From contig CAIRYE010000380.1 in assembly GCA_903882765.1 (NCBI GenBank), positions 1-16,824 of the forward strand: a stretch of DNA of 16,824 nucleotides. Reading direction: 5' to 3'. The notes under the pieces were generated by a model. It was not told the origin of the DNA, ran no database searches, and worked only from the letters and a program-made list of their open reading frames with translations. The number at the start of each line of letters is the position of its first letter. Position 1 is the stretch's first letter. This document shows positions 1-6,832 of the stretch, in pieces. The translations under genes were made by a program, and so were the position numbers. This DNA is from an uncultured Anaerolineae bacterium. GTDB lineage: Bacteria > Chloroflexota > Anaerolineae > Anaerolineales > Villigracilaceae.

Positions 1-432
1 AAAAGTGCCAAGCGTTGAACCAAGGAACATGAACGCAAGACAAACCATCCAAAGTAAAAGATATTTTTGGTTTCGAAAACGTTTGACCACGCGACCGATG
101 AATGCTTTTAGGGTACCTGTTTTATCAAGAACGGCAAAAGAACCACCAGCAAAGAACAATACGATGATGATAACGATAACATTTAAGCCTGTTTCACTGC
201 CGAGAACTTCGAAGGGGGCAAGGAACCAACGCCAAACGGGGTAAGATGGAGATTCAATCACTTTGTATGAGGCTGGATCGATGGTTAAACGGCCATCTTT
301 CATGACCTGTGTGTACTCACCGGCAGGGATGACCCTGGTGAGGACGCCAGCAAGAATCATAAGAATGAAGAGGATGATGAGGGATTGTAAAAAGGCTCTT
401 TTACTGATCTGCGCGCCGGCTTTTGGGTCCAT
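1..432 (-). CDS. YfcC-family membrane permease, N-terminal part (cut by window edge)
   Basis: The visible 144 codons start with MDPKAGAQISKRAF and contain three hydrophobic segments, at about residues 13-30, 75-97 and 124-144. A periplasmic-type stretch with TRVIPAGEY follows the first segment. This start, with the VIPAGEY sequence, is characteristic of the YfcC / short-chain-fatty-acid or C4-dicarboxylate (DcuC-like) carrier superfamily, which are inner-membrane transporters of about 450-500 residues. Only the first third is present, so the substrate (basic amino acid, dicarboxylate or other) cannot be judged. The ATG at 432 is supported by AGGAG six to seven bases upstream on the minus strand. 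The gene has its own candidate promoter just downstream of the terminator that ends the ribokinase transcript, so it is probably a separate unit. The family call is fairly secure; the substrate is unknown. Confidence 0.75.
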   Translation of the reverse strand, partial: MDPKAGAQISKRAFLQSLIILFILMILAGVLTRVIPAGEYTQVMKDGRLTIDPASYKVIESPSYPVWRWFLAPFEVLGSETGLNVIVIIIVLFFAGGSFAVLDKTGTLKAFIGRVVKRFRNQKYLLLWMVCLAFMFLGSTLGTF

Positions 433-460
433 TGTAGGCTCCTATGAATGTTTTCTATCT

Positions 461-469
461 ATGATACCA
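461..469 (-). promoter_or_regulatory. Candidate extended -10 promoter of the YfcC-like gene
   Basis: Read on the minus strand there is TGG followed by TATCAT, an extended -10 element. It lies about 30 bases before the ATG and directly after the terminator of the upstream unit. No good -35 hexamer is seen at 17 bases. This is inference from motif and position only. Confidence 0.35.
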
Positions 470-483
470 GCATTGAGGGTGAT

Positions 484-520
484 TAAAATAAAAAAGAGGG
501 CAGGAAAATTCCCTACCCTC
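484..520 (-). terminator. Rho-independent terminator after ribokinase and aldo/keto reductase remnant
   Basis: On the minus strand GAGGGTAGG pairs with CCTGCCCTC (nine positions, one mismatch) around a six- to seven-base loop, followed by TTTTTTATTTT. The hairpin with its U-tract sits between the minus-strand ribokinase unit and the YfcC-like gene. It should stop transcripts arriving from the ribokinase side. It was probably the native terminator of the aldo/keto reductase whose end survives just upstream. Confidence 0.8.
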
Positions 521-534
521 ATCGATGACTTCCA

Positions 535-654
535 TTATAAAATGAATTCGATCTCGTCTACGATCCGCTGGTCCAACACCCAATCGCCGCTTGGAACGAT
601 CTGCGCAATCTGGGTGGGTCGACGGCTGCCAACGATGGCGGAAGTGATCAATCC
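535..654 (-). pseudogene. C-terminal remnant of an aldo/keto reductase
   Basis: In a frame different from the ribokinase, the minus strand reads ITSAIVGSRRPTQIAQIV and then SGDWVLDQRIVDEIEFIL before a TAA at 535-537. The segment T-S-A-I-V-G-x-R-R-P-x-Q-I is the NADPH-binding C-terminal signature of the YhdN/AKR11-type aldo/keto reductases. The following tryptophan-leucine and I-x-x-I-L ending is how those proteins usually end. About 37-39 codons survive of an expected ~310-330. The remnant has no start and abuts or overlaps the last codons of the ribokinase, so a deletion appears to have removed the rest. The family is recognised from the motif; the deletion is inferred. Confidence 0.7.
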
Positions 655-1571
655 CCTACCGATCCCAGAAATTGAAGAACTTCTTGCCAAGCTGGCATTG
701 AGGTTTGCGCGCCTAAACGGGTAACCGCGATCGCCGCGGCGGCACTGGCGAACTTCATCGATTCAGCGGTTGTTCTTCCCGCAAGCACGCATGCGGCGTA
801 TACACCAACAAAGGTATCCCCCGCGGCTGTGGTATCGACCACTTTCACTTTAAAGGAAGGTTGAAAGAGAGAACCTGTTTGGTTATAGAGGATTGCCCCT
901 TGGGCACCGAGCGTTATGATACAAGTATTGACTCCTTTAGCGCAGATCGATTTTGCGGCTGCTAGGGCAGTTGCCTGATCGGTTACTGATCGGCCAGATA
1001 GGAGCGCGGCTTCTGTTTCGTTTGCCACCAAGGTATGGATGAGCGGGTACAAGTCCTCCGGCAGGGGGTAGATGGGGGCTGTATTTAGCAATACTGGGAT
1101 TTTATTGGCCGAGGCTTTCTTGATGATGTAGGCAATGGTCTCGAGAGGTATTTCCATTTGCAGCAAGATCATTTTGGATTCAACAACCGAACTCCAAAGA
1201 GCATCGATCTGTTGGGGAGTTACTTGGCCATTTGCCCCCGGCACAATGATGATGCGATTCTCACCGGTTTCTTCTAGGAGGATGGTTGCCGTTCCTGTAG
1301 TAACCCCTTGAAGGATGGACACACCTTCACTATTGACGCCAGCTAACGAAAGAGATCGGGTAAGCTCTTGCCCAAAGGCATCATTTCCGATACAGCCTAT
1401 CATTCTTGTGGGCGCACCTGCTTTACTGGCCGCGACAGCCTGGTTTGCGCCTTTGCCTCCGGGGATGATATGCAATTCGGTTCCAGCAATTGTTTCTCCG
1501 GTGTTCGGTACCCTTGCGGAACGAACGACAATATCAATGTTCAAACTTCCAATAACTGTGATCGAATTCAT
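648..1571 (-). CDS. rbsK: Ribokinase (PfkB family)
   Basis: A cytoplasmic kinase of 307 residues, the normal length for ribokinase, predicted to phosphorylate D-ribose to ribose 5-phosphate. The N-terminal PfkB sugar-binding signature GGKGANQAVAA is at residues 38-48. NETEA, which binds Mg-phosphate, is at 184-188. The ATP/anion-hole motif DTTAAGDTF is at 246-254, with D252 as the expected catalytic base. The ATG at 1571 is preceded by GAGGAG on the minus strand. No ribose transporter or regulator is beside it: the upstream neighbour is a divergent membrane protein and the downstream end runs into an aldo/keto reductase remnant. The protein ends GSVGD after a conserved end, so the last few residues may have been added at the deletion junction. 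Other PfkB substrates such as deoxyribose remain possible. Confidence 0.88.
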   Translation of the reverse strand: MNSITVIGSLNIDIVVRSARVPNTGETIAGTELHIIPGGKGANQAVAASKAGAPTRMIGCIGNDAFGQELTRSLSLAGVNSEGVSILQGVTTGTATILLEETGENRIIIVPGANGQVTPQQIDALWSSVVESKMILLQMEIPLETIAYIIKKASANKIPVLLNTAPIYPLPEDLYPLIHTLVANETEAALLSGRSVTDQATALAAAKSICAKGVNTCIITLGAQGAILYNQTGSLFQPSFKVKVVDTTAAGDTFVGVYAACVLAGRTTAESMKFASAAAAIAVTRLGAQTSMPAWQEVLQFLGSVGD

Positions 1572-1706
1572 CCATCTCCTCTATAGGTTGCCCGGCTACG
1601 TTACATTTCAGGGAAATCCATTTTGTTTTATTAAATTTACAACAATTCTCATTGAATGACTAGACTTTTTTTGATGATCATTAGGTTCGTTGGAACACAG
1701 ACCAAT

Positions 1707-1712
1707 TATAAT
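1707..1712 (+). promoter_or_regulatory. Candidate -10 element for the HsmA-like gene
   Basis: A perfect TATAAT lies about 40 bases before the TTG start at 1753. No convincing -35 hexamer is at the usual distance (TTCGTT at 15 bases is the best available), so this is tentative. Confidence 0.35.
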
Positions 1713-1752
1713 GAAGCATTCTAATTACATATTGTTTTGAAGGAGCCCCTCT

Positions 1753-2118
1753 TTGGACCCTACCGCCTCGATCATTATTTCCGCCGCACTCATTTTTTAC
1801 ACAATTGGTGTTTGGAGTGAGCGCATTTCGAACCAACTTAAACCTTGGCATGTGGTTTTCTTTTTTCTAGGATTAATTTTTGATACTTGGGGAACCGGTT
1901 TGATGTTGGAATATACTGGTGGGCTTACCTCCGACGTTCATGGGGTATCTGGATTGATCGCCATTTTATTAATGGTGCTGCACGCCGCTTGGGCAACCCT
2001 TGTATTGGTTCGAAAAGACCAAGCAGGGATTCGTAATTTTCATAAGTTTAGCGTTGCTGTGTGGTTCATTTGGCTCATTCCATATTTTAGCCCTATGTTC
2101 TTTCAGATCATGAAATAA
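1753..2118 (+). CDS. HsmA-like (TIGR03987-type) small integral membrane protein
   Basis: A 121-residue protein with four predicted membrane helices, at about residues 4-20, 33-55, 65-87 and 98-117. The pattern IFYTIGVWSERI, then WHVVFFFLGLIFDTWGT, HGVSGLIAILLM and NFHKFSVAVWFIWLIPY matches my recollection of the HsmA/TIGR03987 family, found in Firmicutes and other anaerobes. Its biochemical role is not established, and conserved His residues in helix ends suggest ligand or metal contacts. The start is a TTG preceded by AGGAG seven bases upstream; no ATG fits upstream of the first helix. It is divergent from the ribokinase and separated from the next plus-strand gene by about 350 bases, so it is probably monocistronic. 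Confidence 0.65.
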   Translation: MDPTASIIISAALIFYTIGVWSERISNQLKPWHVVFFFLGLIFDTWGTGLMLEYTGGLTSDVHGVSGLIAILLMVLHAAWATLVLVRKDQAGIRNFHKFSVAVWFIWLIPYFSPMFFQIMK

Positions 2119-2469
2119 CGATGATCAAACATTCGACTATTTTCTAAGCCGTTGTTTGGCACATAATTCAGACAAACATGGATGGTTCTTCAGACATTCG
2201 GCGGTTCATCGGGTCTACCGATTTACAAATCACAATCAACTGCGAGGTAGGTGAGGAGTTTTTTTTGGGGGGCTGAGGGTTTACCGATTGTCAACCCATA
2301 ACTGCACACTTTGGTACTAAACCCTTGCCTACTCTCGAATTCCAGCTTTTTGGGTTTGTTAGCCCGAGAACCAAACAGCGGGTTTGACTAGCAATAGCGG
2401 TAAGACCAATTTAAGGTATGATGGTATCGAAATGATAAAATATCCAATTTCGACTATTTCGGAGGGTCT
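2119..2469 (+). other. Intergenic stretch without a recognisable gene
   Basis: The stretch separates the HsmA-like gene from the small lipoprotein gene. I see a small inverted repeat (ATCGG / CCGAT, about 2207-2221) and a run of T followed by G near 2262-2276. A TTGACT hexamer lies at 2384-2389 and a TATGAT at 2417-2422, too far apart (27 bases) to form one standard promoter. One of these two elements probably belongs to the lipoprotein promoter. There is no coding signature and no RNA family I recognise. Confidence 0.4.
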
Positions 2470-2808
2470 TTGAAAAATAAAATTGTCCTATTCATGGTTA
2501 GCATCTTATTCGCGCTTATCATCAGCTCTTGCGCTCCTATTACAAAGGTAGATTGGACCGACGAAGGCACATATTGTTTCGCGACCGAGGATAATTTTTG
2601 GCTCTTTGATCGGTCGGTAGATTCTCAAAATTTGGTAACCATCGCCATCTTGGTGGAAGATCCTACAACTGTTCAACTTGCCCAAGGTACGCAGGTGCGG
2701 GTGATCAATAAAGGCGGCACGAACCTGTACCCGTCGCAGGTTGAGGTGGTTGACGGACCCTTCAAATCTACCAAATGCTGGACGTACCAAGGGGCTGTAA
2801 ACCAATAA
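2470..2808 (+). CDS. Small secreted lipoprotein of unknown function
   Basis: A 112-residue product with a basic N-terminus, a hydrophobic core and the lipobox I-S-S-C, with the lipidated cysteine at residue 21, so it should be anchored to the outer face of the membrane. The mature part (about 92 residues) has no domain I recognise. It ends with a short beta-rich segment in which TTVQLAQGTQVRVINKG resembles an SH3-like or OB-like strand pattern. It contains two further cysteines, in TYCFA and KCWTY. The TTG start is supported by GGAGGG four bases upstream, although the spacing is short. It stands alone and is followed directly by a strong terminator, so it is a single-gene unit. Confidence 0.7.
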   Translation: MKNKIVLFMVSILFALIISSCAPITKVDWTDEGTYCFATEDNFWLFDRSVDSQNLVTIAILVEDPTTVQLAQGTQVRVINKGGTNLYPSQVEVVDGPFKSTKCWTYQGAVNQ

Positions 2809-2862
2809 GAAATACATCCGATCCTTCGGAAAATAATCGAATGGGATGTATTTCTTTTTTTG
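2807..2862 (+). terminator. Strong rho-independent terminator of the lipoprotein gene
   Basis: A perfect 13-bp stem, AAGAAATACATCC (2807-2819) with its complement at 2844-2856, is followed by a T-run to 2861. The loop of about 24 bases can form a further short CGAT/ATCG pairing. The stem begins inside the TAA stop codon of the lipoprotein gene. Confidence 0.9.
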
Positions 2863-2985
2863 AACTTAGGGATCAGAAAATAATTTATAAAATGAATCGC
2901 ACGGTACTCTCTGTTCTTTGACAAGTTATTCATTTTTTTAGCAAATTTTCTTTTTGAATTTGAGTCTATAAGGCAGGAGTTCTTG

Positions 2986-3354
2986 ATGACCACCGTTGTC
3001 TTTTTCGTGATTGGATTCTTGATCATTACCAAATTACTGGATGTACTGTCCACCCTTCGATTGCTGCGAGATCCGATGATGGAAACCAACCCGATTGCCC
3101 GAAGGTTGATGCTTCGGTTTGGCATGAAAGGAACGGTTTGGTTGATATTTATCGTCGCGATCATCCTCGTTGCGACATCTGGCGTTATCGCGCTGTACGA
3201 AGGGGTGGTATACCAAGTTGCTTTCATTTTAGTAGGGAGCTTTATTTCAGTTATCCAATTTGCGGTTGCGTACACGAATTGGACAGGTGCTGACACATTT
3301 ATTACAAGAACTATCCGAAAATTGCACTCGTCCCTTAGCCAAATTCGCAATTAA
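2986..3354 (+). CDS. Small membrane protein, DUF5658-like
   Basis: A 122-residue protein with a hydrophobic N-terminus (about residues 2-17) and further membrane segments at about 48-68 and 75-97. The first segment is followed by KLLDVLSTLRLLRDP and ETNPIARRLM. An aspartate and threonine after the first helix, then a Glu-x-Asn-Pro, is the pattern of DUF5658-type membrane proteins, whose function is not known. I chose ATG 2986 because AGGAG (2975-2979) lies six bases before it; the TTG three bases upstream is too close to that site. A TTGACA hexamer at 2918-2923 could be a -35 element, but the matching -10 is poor. The next gene follows after 55 bases and may be co-transcribed. Confidence 0.55.
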   Translation: MTTVVFFVIGFLIITKLLDVLSTLRLLRDPMMETNPIARRLMLRFGMKGTVWLIFIVAIILVATSGVIALYEGVVYQVAFILVGSFISVIQFAVAYTNWTGADTFITRTIRKLHSSLSQIRN

Positions 3355-3409
3355 AGTCAAAAAAAAATAAGTCAAACCTAAACCATTCCTATCAAGGTGA
3401 GTATACCGA

Positions 3410-4030
3410 ATGAAACAAAAACACTTCATCAATAGCCACAAAGGCGTAACGTTTTTGGCTGTTCTGCTTATGATGACTTGGTTCAACCAATGGCAGAACC
3501 CTACTGCTTGGCTATACCTAGCGCTGCACGGTACCTATGGATGGTTATGGGTTCTAAAAGGCCAGCTATTTCCTGACAAGCAATGGGAACCCGGTTGTAG
3601 TATATGGTATGGGCTCTATATTTGGGCTGGGCTTAGCTTGTATTGGGTCACTCCGTATATCATCACTTCTACTAATTATCATGCACCAGCTTGGTTGATG
3701 GGGTTATCTACCTCGATGTATGTTCTAGGGGTGTTCCTACACTTTACCGCCGATATGCAAAAATTTATGGGGTTAAGAAACAAACCAGGGGAATTGATCA
3801 CCGATGGGCTGATGAGCAAAACCCGTAATATTAATTATTTTGGCGAATTATTGATCTACCTCGGGTTTAGCATGTTGGCTATGCACTGGTTTCCAATACT
3901 GGTCATTGTGCTCTTTATGCTGGTTATCTGGATGCCAAATATGCGTAAAAAAGACCGCTCGCTCTCGCGCTACCCGGGGTTTGCGGAGTACAAGAAAAGA
4001 ACAAAGCTTTTTATCCCTTTCCTATATTAG
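3410..4030 (+). CDS. DUF1295 / isoprenylcysteine carboxyl methyltransferase-like membrane protein
   Basis: A 206-residue polytopic membrane protein with about five hydrophobic segments. The C-terminal half carries ADMQKFMGLRNKPGELITDG (residues 114-133) and TRNINYFGELLIYLGF (138-153). This is the arrangement seen in DUF1295 and steroid-5-alpha-reductase C-terminal/ICMT-like proteins, where an R-H/N-P/I-N-Y-F-G-E motif helps bind SAM or NADPH. The usual HPNY is NINY here. It ends YPGFAEYKKRTKLFIPFLY, also typical of the group. Whether it methylates or reduces a lipid-like substrate cannot be told. The start has AAGGTGAG (3394-3401) eight bases upstream. It lies 55 bases after the DUF5658-like gene. 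Confidence 0.7.
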   Translation: MKQKHFINSHKGVTFLAVLLMMTWFNQWQNPTAWLYLALHGTYGWLWVLKGQLFPDKQWEPGCSIWYGLYIWAGLSLYWVTPYIITSTNYHAPAWLMGLSTSMYVLGVFLHFTADMQKFMGLRNKPGELITDGLMSKTRNINYFGELLIYLGFSMLAMHWFPILVIVLFMLVIWMPNMRKKDRSLSRYPGFAEYKKRTKLFIPFLY

Positions 4031-4197
4031 GATTTCTCTTTATTGGCAGCCTCCCAATGCGGGTGGGTCTGATGTTGCTGCTGGAGAACGAGGGTTTAGT
4101 ACCTTATGTATTGTTTAAGCGGATGGCGCAGGGGAGCTGCTGTTTGTGATGAATTCGCATTCTACTGGGCAGGGAAGAACGTACTTATGGAGGGAAA

Positions 4198-4428
4198 ATG
4201 AAGTTTGGACTGAGAATACCATCAATCAAAAAAAGGATCGCTGCCAGAACATCCGTAAAACGGATCGTAAGGCACAACCTTGGGCTAAAGGCCCCGAGGG
4301 GGTATGGCTGGATCACCGATCCAAAGAAAGCGCTTTACAACAGGATCTACAACCGCACCACCTTTGGATGTTTTACAATCGTACTCGGCTTACTCATTCC
4401 ATTTTTTGTCGTTCTAGCTCTTCTCTAG
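4198..4428 (+). CDS. 76-residue basic protein with one C-terminal membrane helix
   Basis: The product is short but looks genuine: GGAGGG lies three to four bases before the ATG, and the sequence is organised. Residues 1-50 are strongly basic with KKRIAARTSVKRIVRH, GLKAPRGYGWITDPKKALYN and RIYNRTTFG. A single hydrophobic helix at about residues 56-75 ends the protein. I remember similar small proteins containing the KKRIAARTS and NPKKAxYNRIYNRTT segments as conserved hypotheticals in Firmicutes, but I cannot name a function. The helix suggests a tail-anchored protein with a positively charged cytoplasmic face. It is convergent with the amidohydrolase gene, 60 bases apart. Confidence 0.65.
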   Translation: MKFGLRIPSIKKRIAARTSVKRIVRHNLGLKAPRGYGWITDPKKALYNRIYNRTTFGCFTIVLGLLIPFFVVLALL

Positions 4429-4488
4429 CTACCTACCAGATCTATCATTGGATGGGATGTTATTTGTTCCTAACGTCGCTAAGCAACG

Positions 4489-5658
4489 CTAATCATTTTT
4501 CTGGTAGACAATTTTTCCACCTTGTACTACCATTTCGACTCGGCCAACCGCGTAAATATCCGTCATTGGGTCGCCATCCAGAACAACCAGATCAGCCCAT
4601 TTGCCAATTTCAATCGTTCCGGTTTCATTTTCGATACCGATGGCACGGGCGGAACCCCAGGTGCCTGCTCTGATCGCCTCAACGACCGGCACACCAAACT
4701 CGACCATCAATCTTAGTTCTGTCAACATGTCATGGTGTGGGTTTTTGGGTGTCCCACCATCGTTGCCAGCCGCGATGATCACCCCTGCCTGGTAGGCGCG
4801 TTGAAAGCTTATAACGTTGGACTTGTTTACTTTGTCCATCTTTTCCATTACCCAAGGCTGCATCCCTCCTTTTAAGCCGACCTCGGTGATACGATACGGC
4901 GGGGTTAGCGTTGGTACAAATACTACTTTGTTATCGATCATCATTTGGATCGCTTCATCATCGAGGAAAATACCGTGTTCCACCGTATCAACGCCAGCAC
5001 GGATGGCAGCCTTGACACCGGCTGTACCTTGGGCGTGGGCTACCGCTTTGCGATTTGCCTTTTTGGCTTCTTCCACGCCGGCGCGCATTTCATTCTCTTC
5101 AAGCTGCGAAGAACCTGGGTCCACCCCAAGGGTTAGAATACCTCCGGTTGCCATAAGCTTTACGATATCCGCTCCGGCTTTGATCTGTTCGCGAGCCGCT
5201 TTGCGAACCTCATCCGCGCCATCGCTTTCTCGCCCTACCGGCCAACCTTGCCCGCCGGTCATCATGATCTGCTTGCCGGCACAGTACAAGCGAGGTCCGC
5301 TGATCTCACCGGTTTTGATCATATCGCGCACTGCGAGCTCGATGTAATTGATACCGCCCAGATCACGAGCGCAGGTGATGCCGGCCTCGAGCATGCGCTT
5401 TACGCGGGCTGCCGTGCGAATCGCCATTCCAGCCGCGGATTCTTCTTTGACGTGCTTGAAGGGGTCGGTCGCTACTTCGTCGAAGGTAACATGCACATGA
5501 GCATTGATCATCCCTGGGATGATGGTTTTCCCGGCCATATCCATGACGACCGGTTCATCATCGGTTGGTTGGATAAAGCGATGGTCGAATTGAAGTGTAA
5601 CGTTCTCCTTTGGGAGCGAACCAGTACCATCGATCATCCGAACATTGATAAATTTCAT
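4489..5658 (-). CDS. Metal-dependent amidohydrolase (imidazolonepropionase/prolidase-like)
   Basis: A 389-residue cytoplasmic enzyme of the amidohydrolase superfamily, of typical length. The metal-binding HxH is in NAHVHV (H54, H56). The likely carboxylated lysine is K167 in KLMATGG. The later ligands are H208 in AHAQG, H228 in EHG and the catalytic aspartate D300 in GNDGG. The KLMATGG-AHAQG-EHG-GND set is that of the imidazolonepropionase-like/Xaa-Pro dipeptidase (Sgx9260-type) subgroup, which hydrolyses N-acyl or dipeptide-like substrates. A short beta-sandwich lid frames the barrel at both ends (GKWADLVVLDGDP near 352). There is no signal peptide. The ATG at 5658 has only a weak ribosome-binding site. 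Neighbours give no hint of substrate. Confidence 0.85.
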   Translation of the reverse strand: MKFINVRMIDGTGSLPKENVTLQFDHRFIQPTDDEPVVMDMAGKTIIPGMINAHVHVTFDEVATDPFKHVKEESAAGMAIRTAARVKRMLEAGITCARDLGGINYIELAVRDMIKTGEISGPRLYCAGKQIMMTGGQGWPVGRESDGADEVRKAAREQIKAGADIVKLMATGGILTLGVDPGSSQLEENEMRAGVEEAKKANRKAVAHAQGTAGVKAAIRAGVDTVEHGIFLDDEAIQMMIDNKVVFVPTLTPPYRITEVGLKGGMQPWVMEKMDKVNKSNVISFQRAYQAGVIIAAGNDGGTPKNPHHDMLTELRLMVEFGVPVVEAIRAGTWGSARAIGIENETGTIEIGKWADLVVLDGDPMTDIYAVGRVEMVVQGGKIVYQKND

Positions 5659-5942
5659 GTGCTAAGGTCCGTCCTGGCAGAGAAGTGTGCCGAAAGAATA
5701 TTAATCTTGTGATGGGGAAATACGTAATTCAATTTTACTCGAGGTCGGCATCGAAAAAGACCACCCAGACAGCTATTTTTACCTACGGAATAGGTCCACA
5801 AGTTGGCAAATACTATCCACCAATAGCGTACAAGCCTTCTCTATATTGGAGGGTAAAGGTATTAAACACATTCAAGGTGTAGAATGAATATAGAGCTATT
5901 ATCAAGCAACTGTTCAGTACGTAATTACCTAAAGGAAAACCT

Positions 5943-6218
5943 ATGAATGACAACAAAATTGACCAGAACGCAACCTTAGAAAAGGATCGTTTAGTAAAAC
6001 AGCAAGAACAAAACACCCTTGAAAAAGAACAAAATAAGGATCTTGAACCACAAAAGGTAGAACGACAGAAAATTGAAGAAACGCAGGAACAACAAAGAAA
6101 AGAAAGAGCTATCGTTCAAAAACAATTGGAACAATTGCTTGAAGAAAAGCGCAAACAACAGCAGAAAGAACAAAAGGAACTCGAATTTTTGCAGAACAAA
6201 CGACGGGAAAAGAAATAA
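5943..6218 (+). CDS. 91-residue Gln/Glu/Lys-rich coiled-coil protein
   Basis: Almost the whole product is a highly charged helix: Gln, Glu, Lys and Arg make up most residues from about 12 to 91, with EKQ-, QQK- and ERQ-type heptad-like runs such as KQLEQLLEEKRKQQQKEQ. It has a hydrophilic N-terminus (MNDNKIDQ), no signal peptide and no membrane segment. AAAGGA stands about seven bases before the ATG, which supports translation. Low-complexity composition prevents a family call: similar runs occur in many unrelated proteins. It may act as a rod, spacer or scaffold. The A-rich coding strand could also inflate the apparent open frame, hence moderate confidence. Confidence 0.5.
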   Translation: MNDNKIDQNATLEKDRLVKQQEQNTLEKEQNKDLEPQKVERQKIEETQEQQRKERAIVQKQLEQLLEEKRKQQQKEQKELEFLQNKRREKK

Positions 6219-6258
6219 TCCGTTTAGCTGTCTCCAACTATGTACTGACGTATCCATG

Positions 6259-6288
6259 CCGGTTCCCGCGAAGTTCTCGATGAACCGG
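6259..6288. repeat. Near-palindromic inverted repeat between convergent genes
   Basis: The arms CCGGTTC (6259-6265) and GAACCGG (6282-6288) are perfect complements, and the interior also shows partial symmetry (CGCGAA / TTCTCG). The repeat lies between the coiled-coil gene and the convergent YjbQ-1 gene, where a shared bidirectional terminator would be expected. There is no U-tract on either side, so it may be only a stable RNA end structure. Confidence 0.35.
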
Positions 6289-6316
6289 TAGCGTCGAACC
6301 TAACCGCTACACTCCC

Positions 6317-6811
6317 CTATTCACCAATAACTTGAATCTGGACAGTGCGCTTACGAGCCCTGGTCTGATCGAAATCAATAAAATAGATATTTCCAAATTC
6401 TCCCATATCCATCTTGCCATCGATCACCACAACTGTCTCGCTTCTTCCTAAAATGGACGAGCGTAGGTGCGCGTCGGTATTATGGCATTCTCTGGCGTTT
6501 TCATCATGCTCTGCGCCAAATTTGAGGGCTTTAGGTCCGGGATGTTGGTACATTCCTTCTTTGCGGAAGGTGGGGATGATCTTTTCAAAAACCTCTACAA
6601 AATCCGCCTGTAATGTTTCGAGGCCGTTCATTGTTAGATCGAAGGCGGACTCATCAATGATCACGCTGCAGGTGGTGTGGTGAGAATACACGACGACGAT
6701 GCCGTTTTTAATGCCTGAATTTCGCAAGGTGGTCTTTGCGTGATCGGTGACGTTATGAAAAGTAGGTATCCCATTATTCGAAACTACTTGAAATTCTTCT
6801 CTATAGACCAT
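6317..6811 (-). CDS. YjbQ-family (UPF0047) protein, copy 1
   Basis: 164 residues of the YjbQ/UPF0047 family, beta-rich trimeric cytoplasmic proteins of unclear physiological role. Weak thiamine-phosphate synthase activity has been reported for some members and gives the family its TIGR name. Signatures seen are YSHHTTCSV (42-50), HNTDAHLRSSILGR (110-123) and the GKMDMGEFGNIYFIDFD ending (132-148). It is some 25 residues longer than the common 130-140-residue form, with the extra material around EGMYQHPGPKALKFGAEH. The ATG at 6811 is preceded by AGGAG at a good distance. It starts 21 bases after the stop of the triose-phosphate isomerase homologue, so the two form one minus-strand operon. By hand comparison it is about half identical, without gaps, to the copy at 14927-15421. 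Confidence 0.88.
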   Translation of the reverse strand: MVYREEFQVVSNNGIPTFHNVTDHAKTTLRNSGIKNGIVVVYSHHTTCSVIIDESAFDLTMNGLETLQADFVEVFEKIIPTFRKEGMYQHPGPKALKFGAEHDENARECHNTDAHLRSSILGRSETVVVIDGKMDMGEFGNIYFIDFDQTRARKRTVQIQVIGE

Positions 6812-6832
6812 TATGATGTCTCCTATTGGCTT

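Noticed and set aside
2250..2280. T-run followed by G-run, considered as part of a terminator of the HsmA-like gene.
   Set aside because: No stem precedes the T-run.
2918..2946. TTGACA hexamer ahead of the DUF5658-like gene, considered as a full promoter.
   Set aside because: The -35 match is perfect but no acceptable -10 is at 16-18 bases.
2673..3350. Long minus-strand open frame opposite the small lipoprotein and DUF5658-like genes.
   Set aside because: It runs through the terminator and antisense to two better-supported genes, has no ribosome-binding site and shows no domain.
4057..4149. Short open frame starting MRVGLMLLLENEGLVPYV between the DUF1295-like gene and the 76-residue gene.
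   Set aside because: Only about 30 codons, no ribosome-binding site, no family recognised, and it ends in an unremarkable cysteine-containing tail; likely chance or old debris.
4470..4492. Imperfect hairpin in the gap between the 76-residue gene and the amidohydrolase.
   Set aside because: The stem depends on wobble pairs on the minus strand and has no U-tract there; on the plus strand the stem is interrupted by mismatches.
4817..5347. Plus-strand open frame of 176 codons inside the amidohydrolase.
   Set aside because: It is antisense to a gene with all metal ligands conserved; composition is a mirror of that coding sequence.
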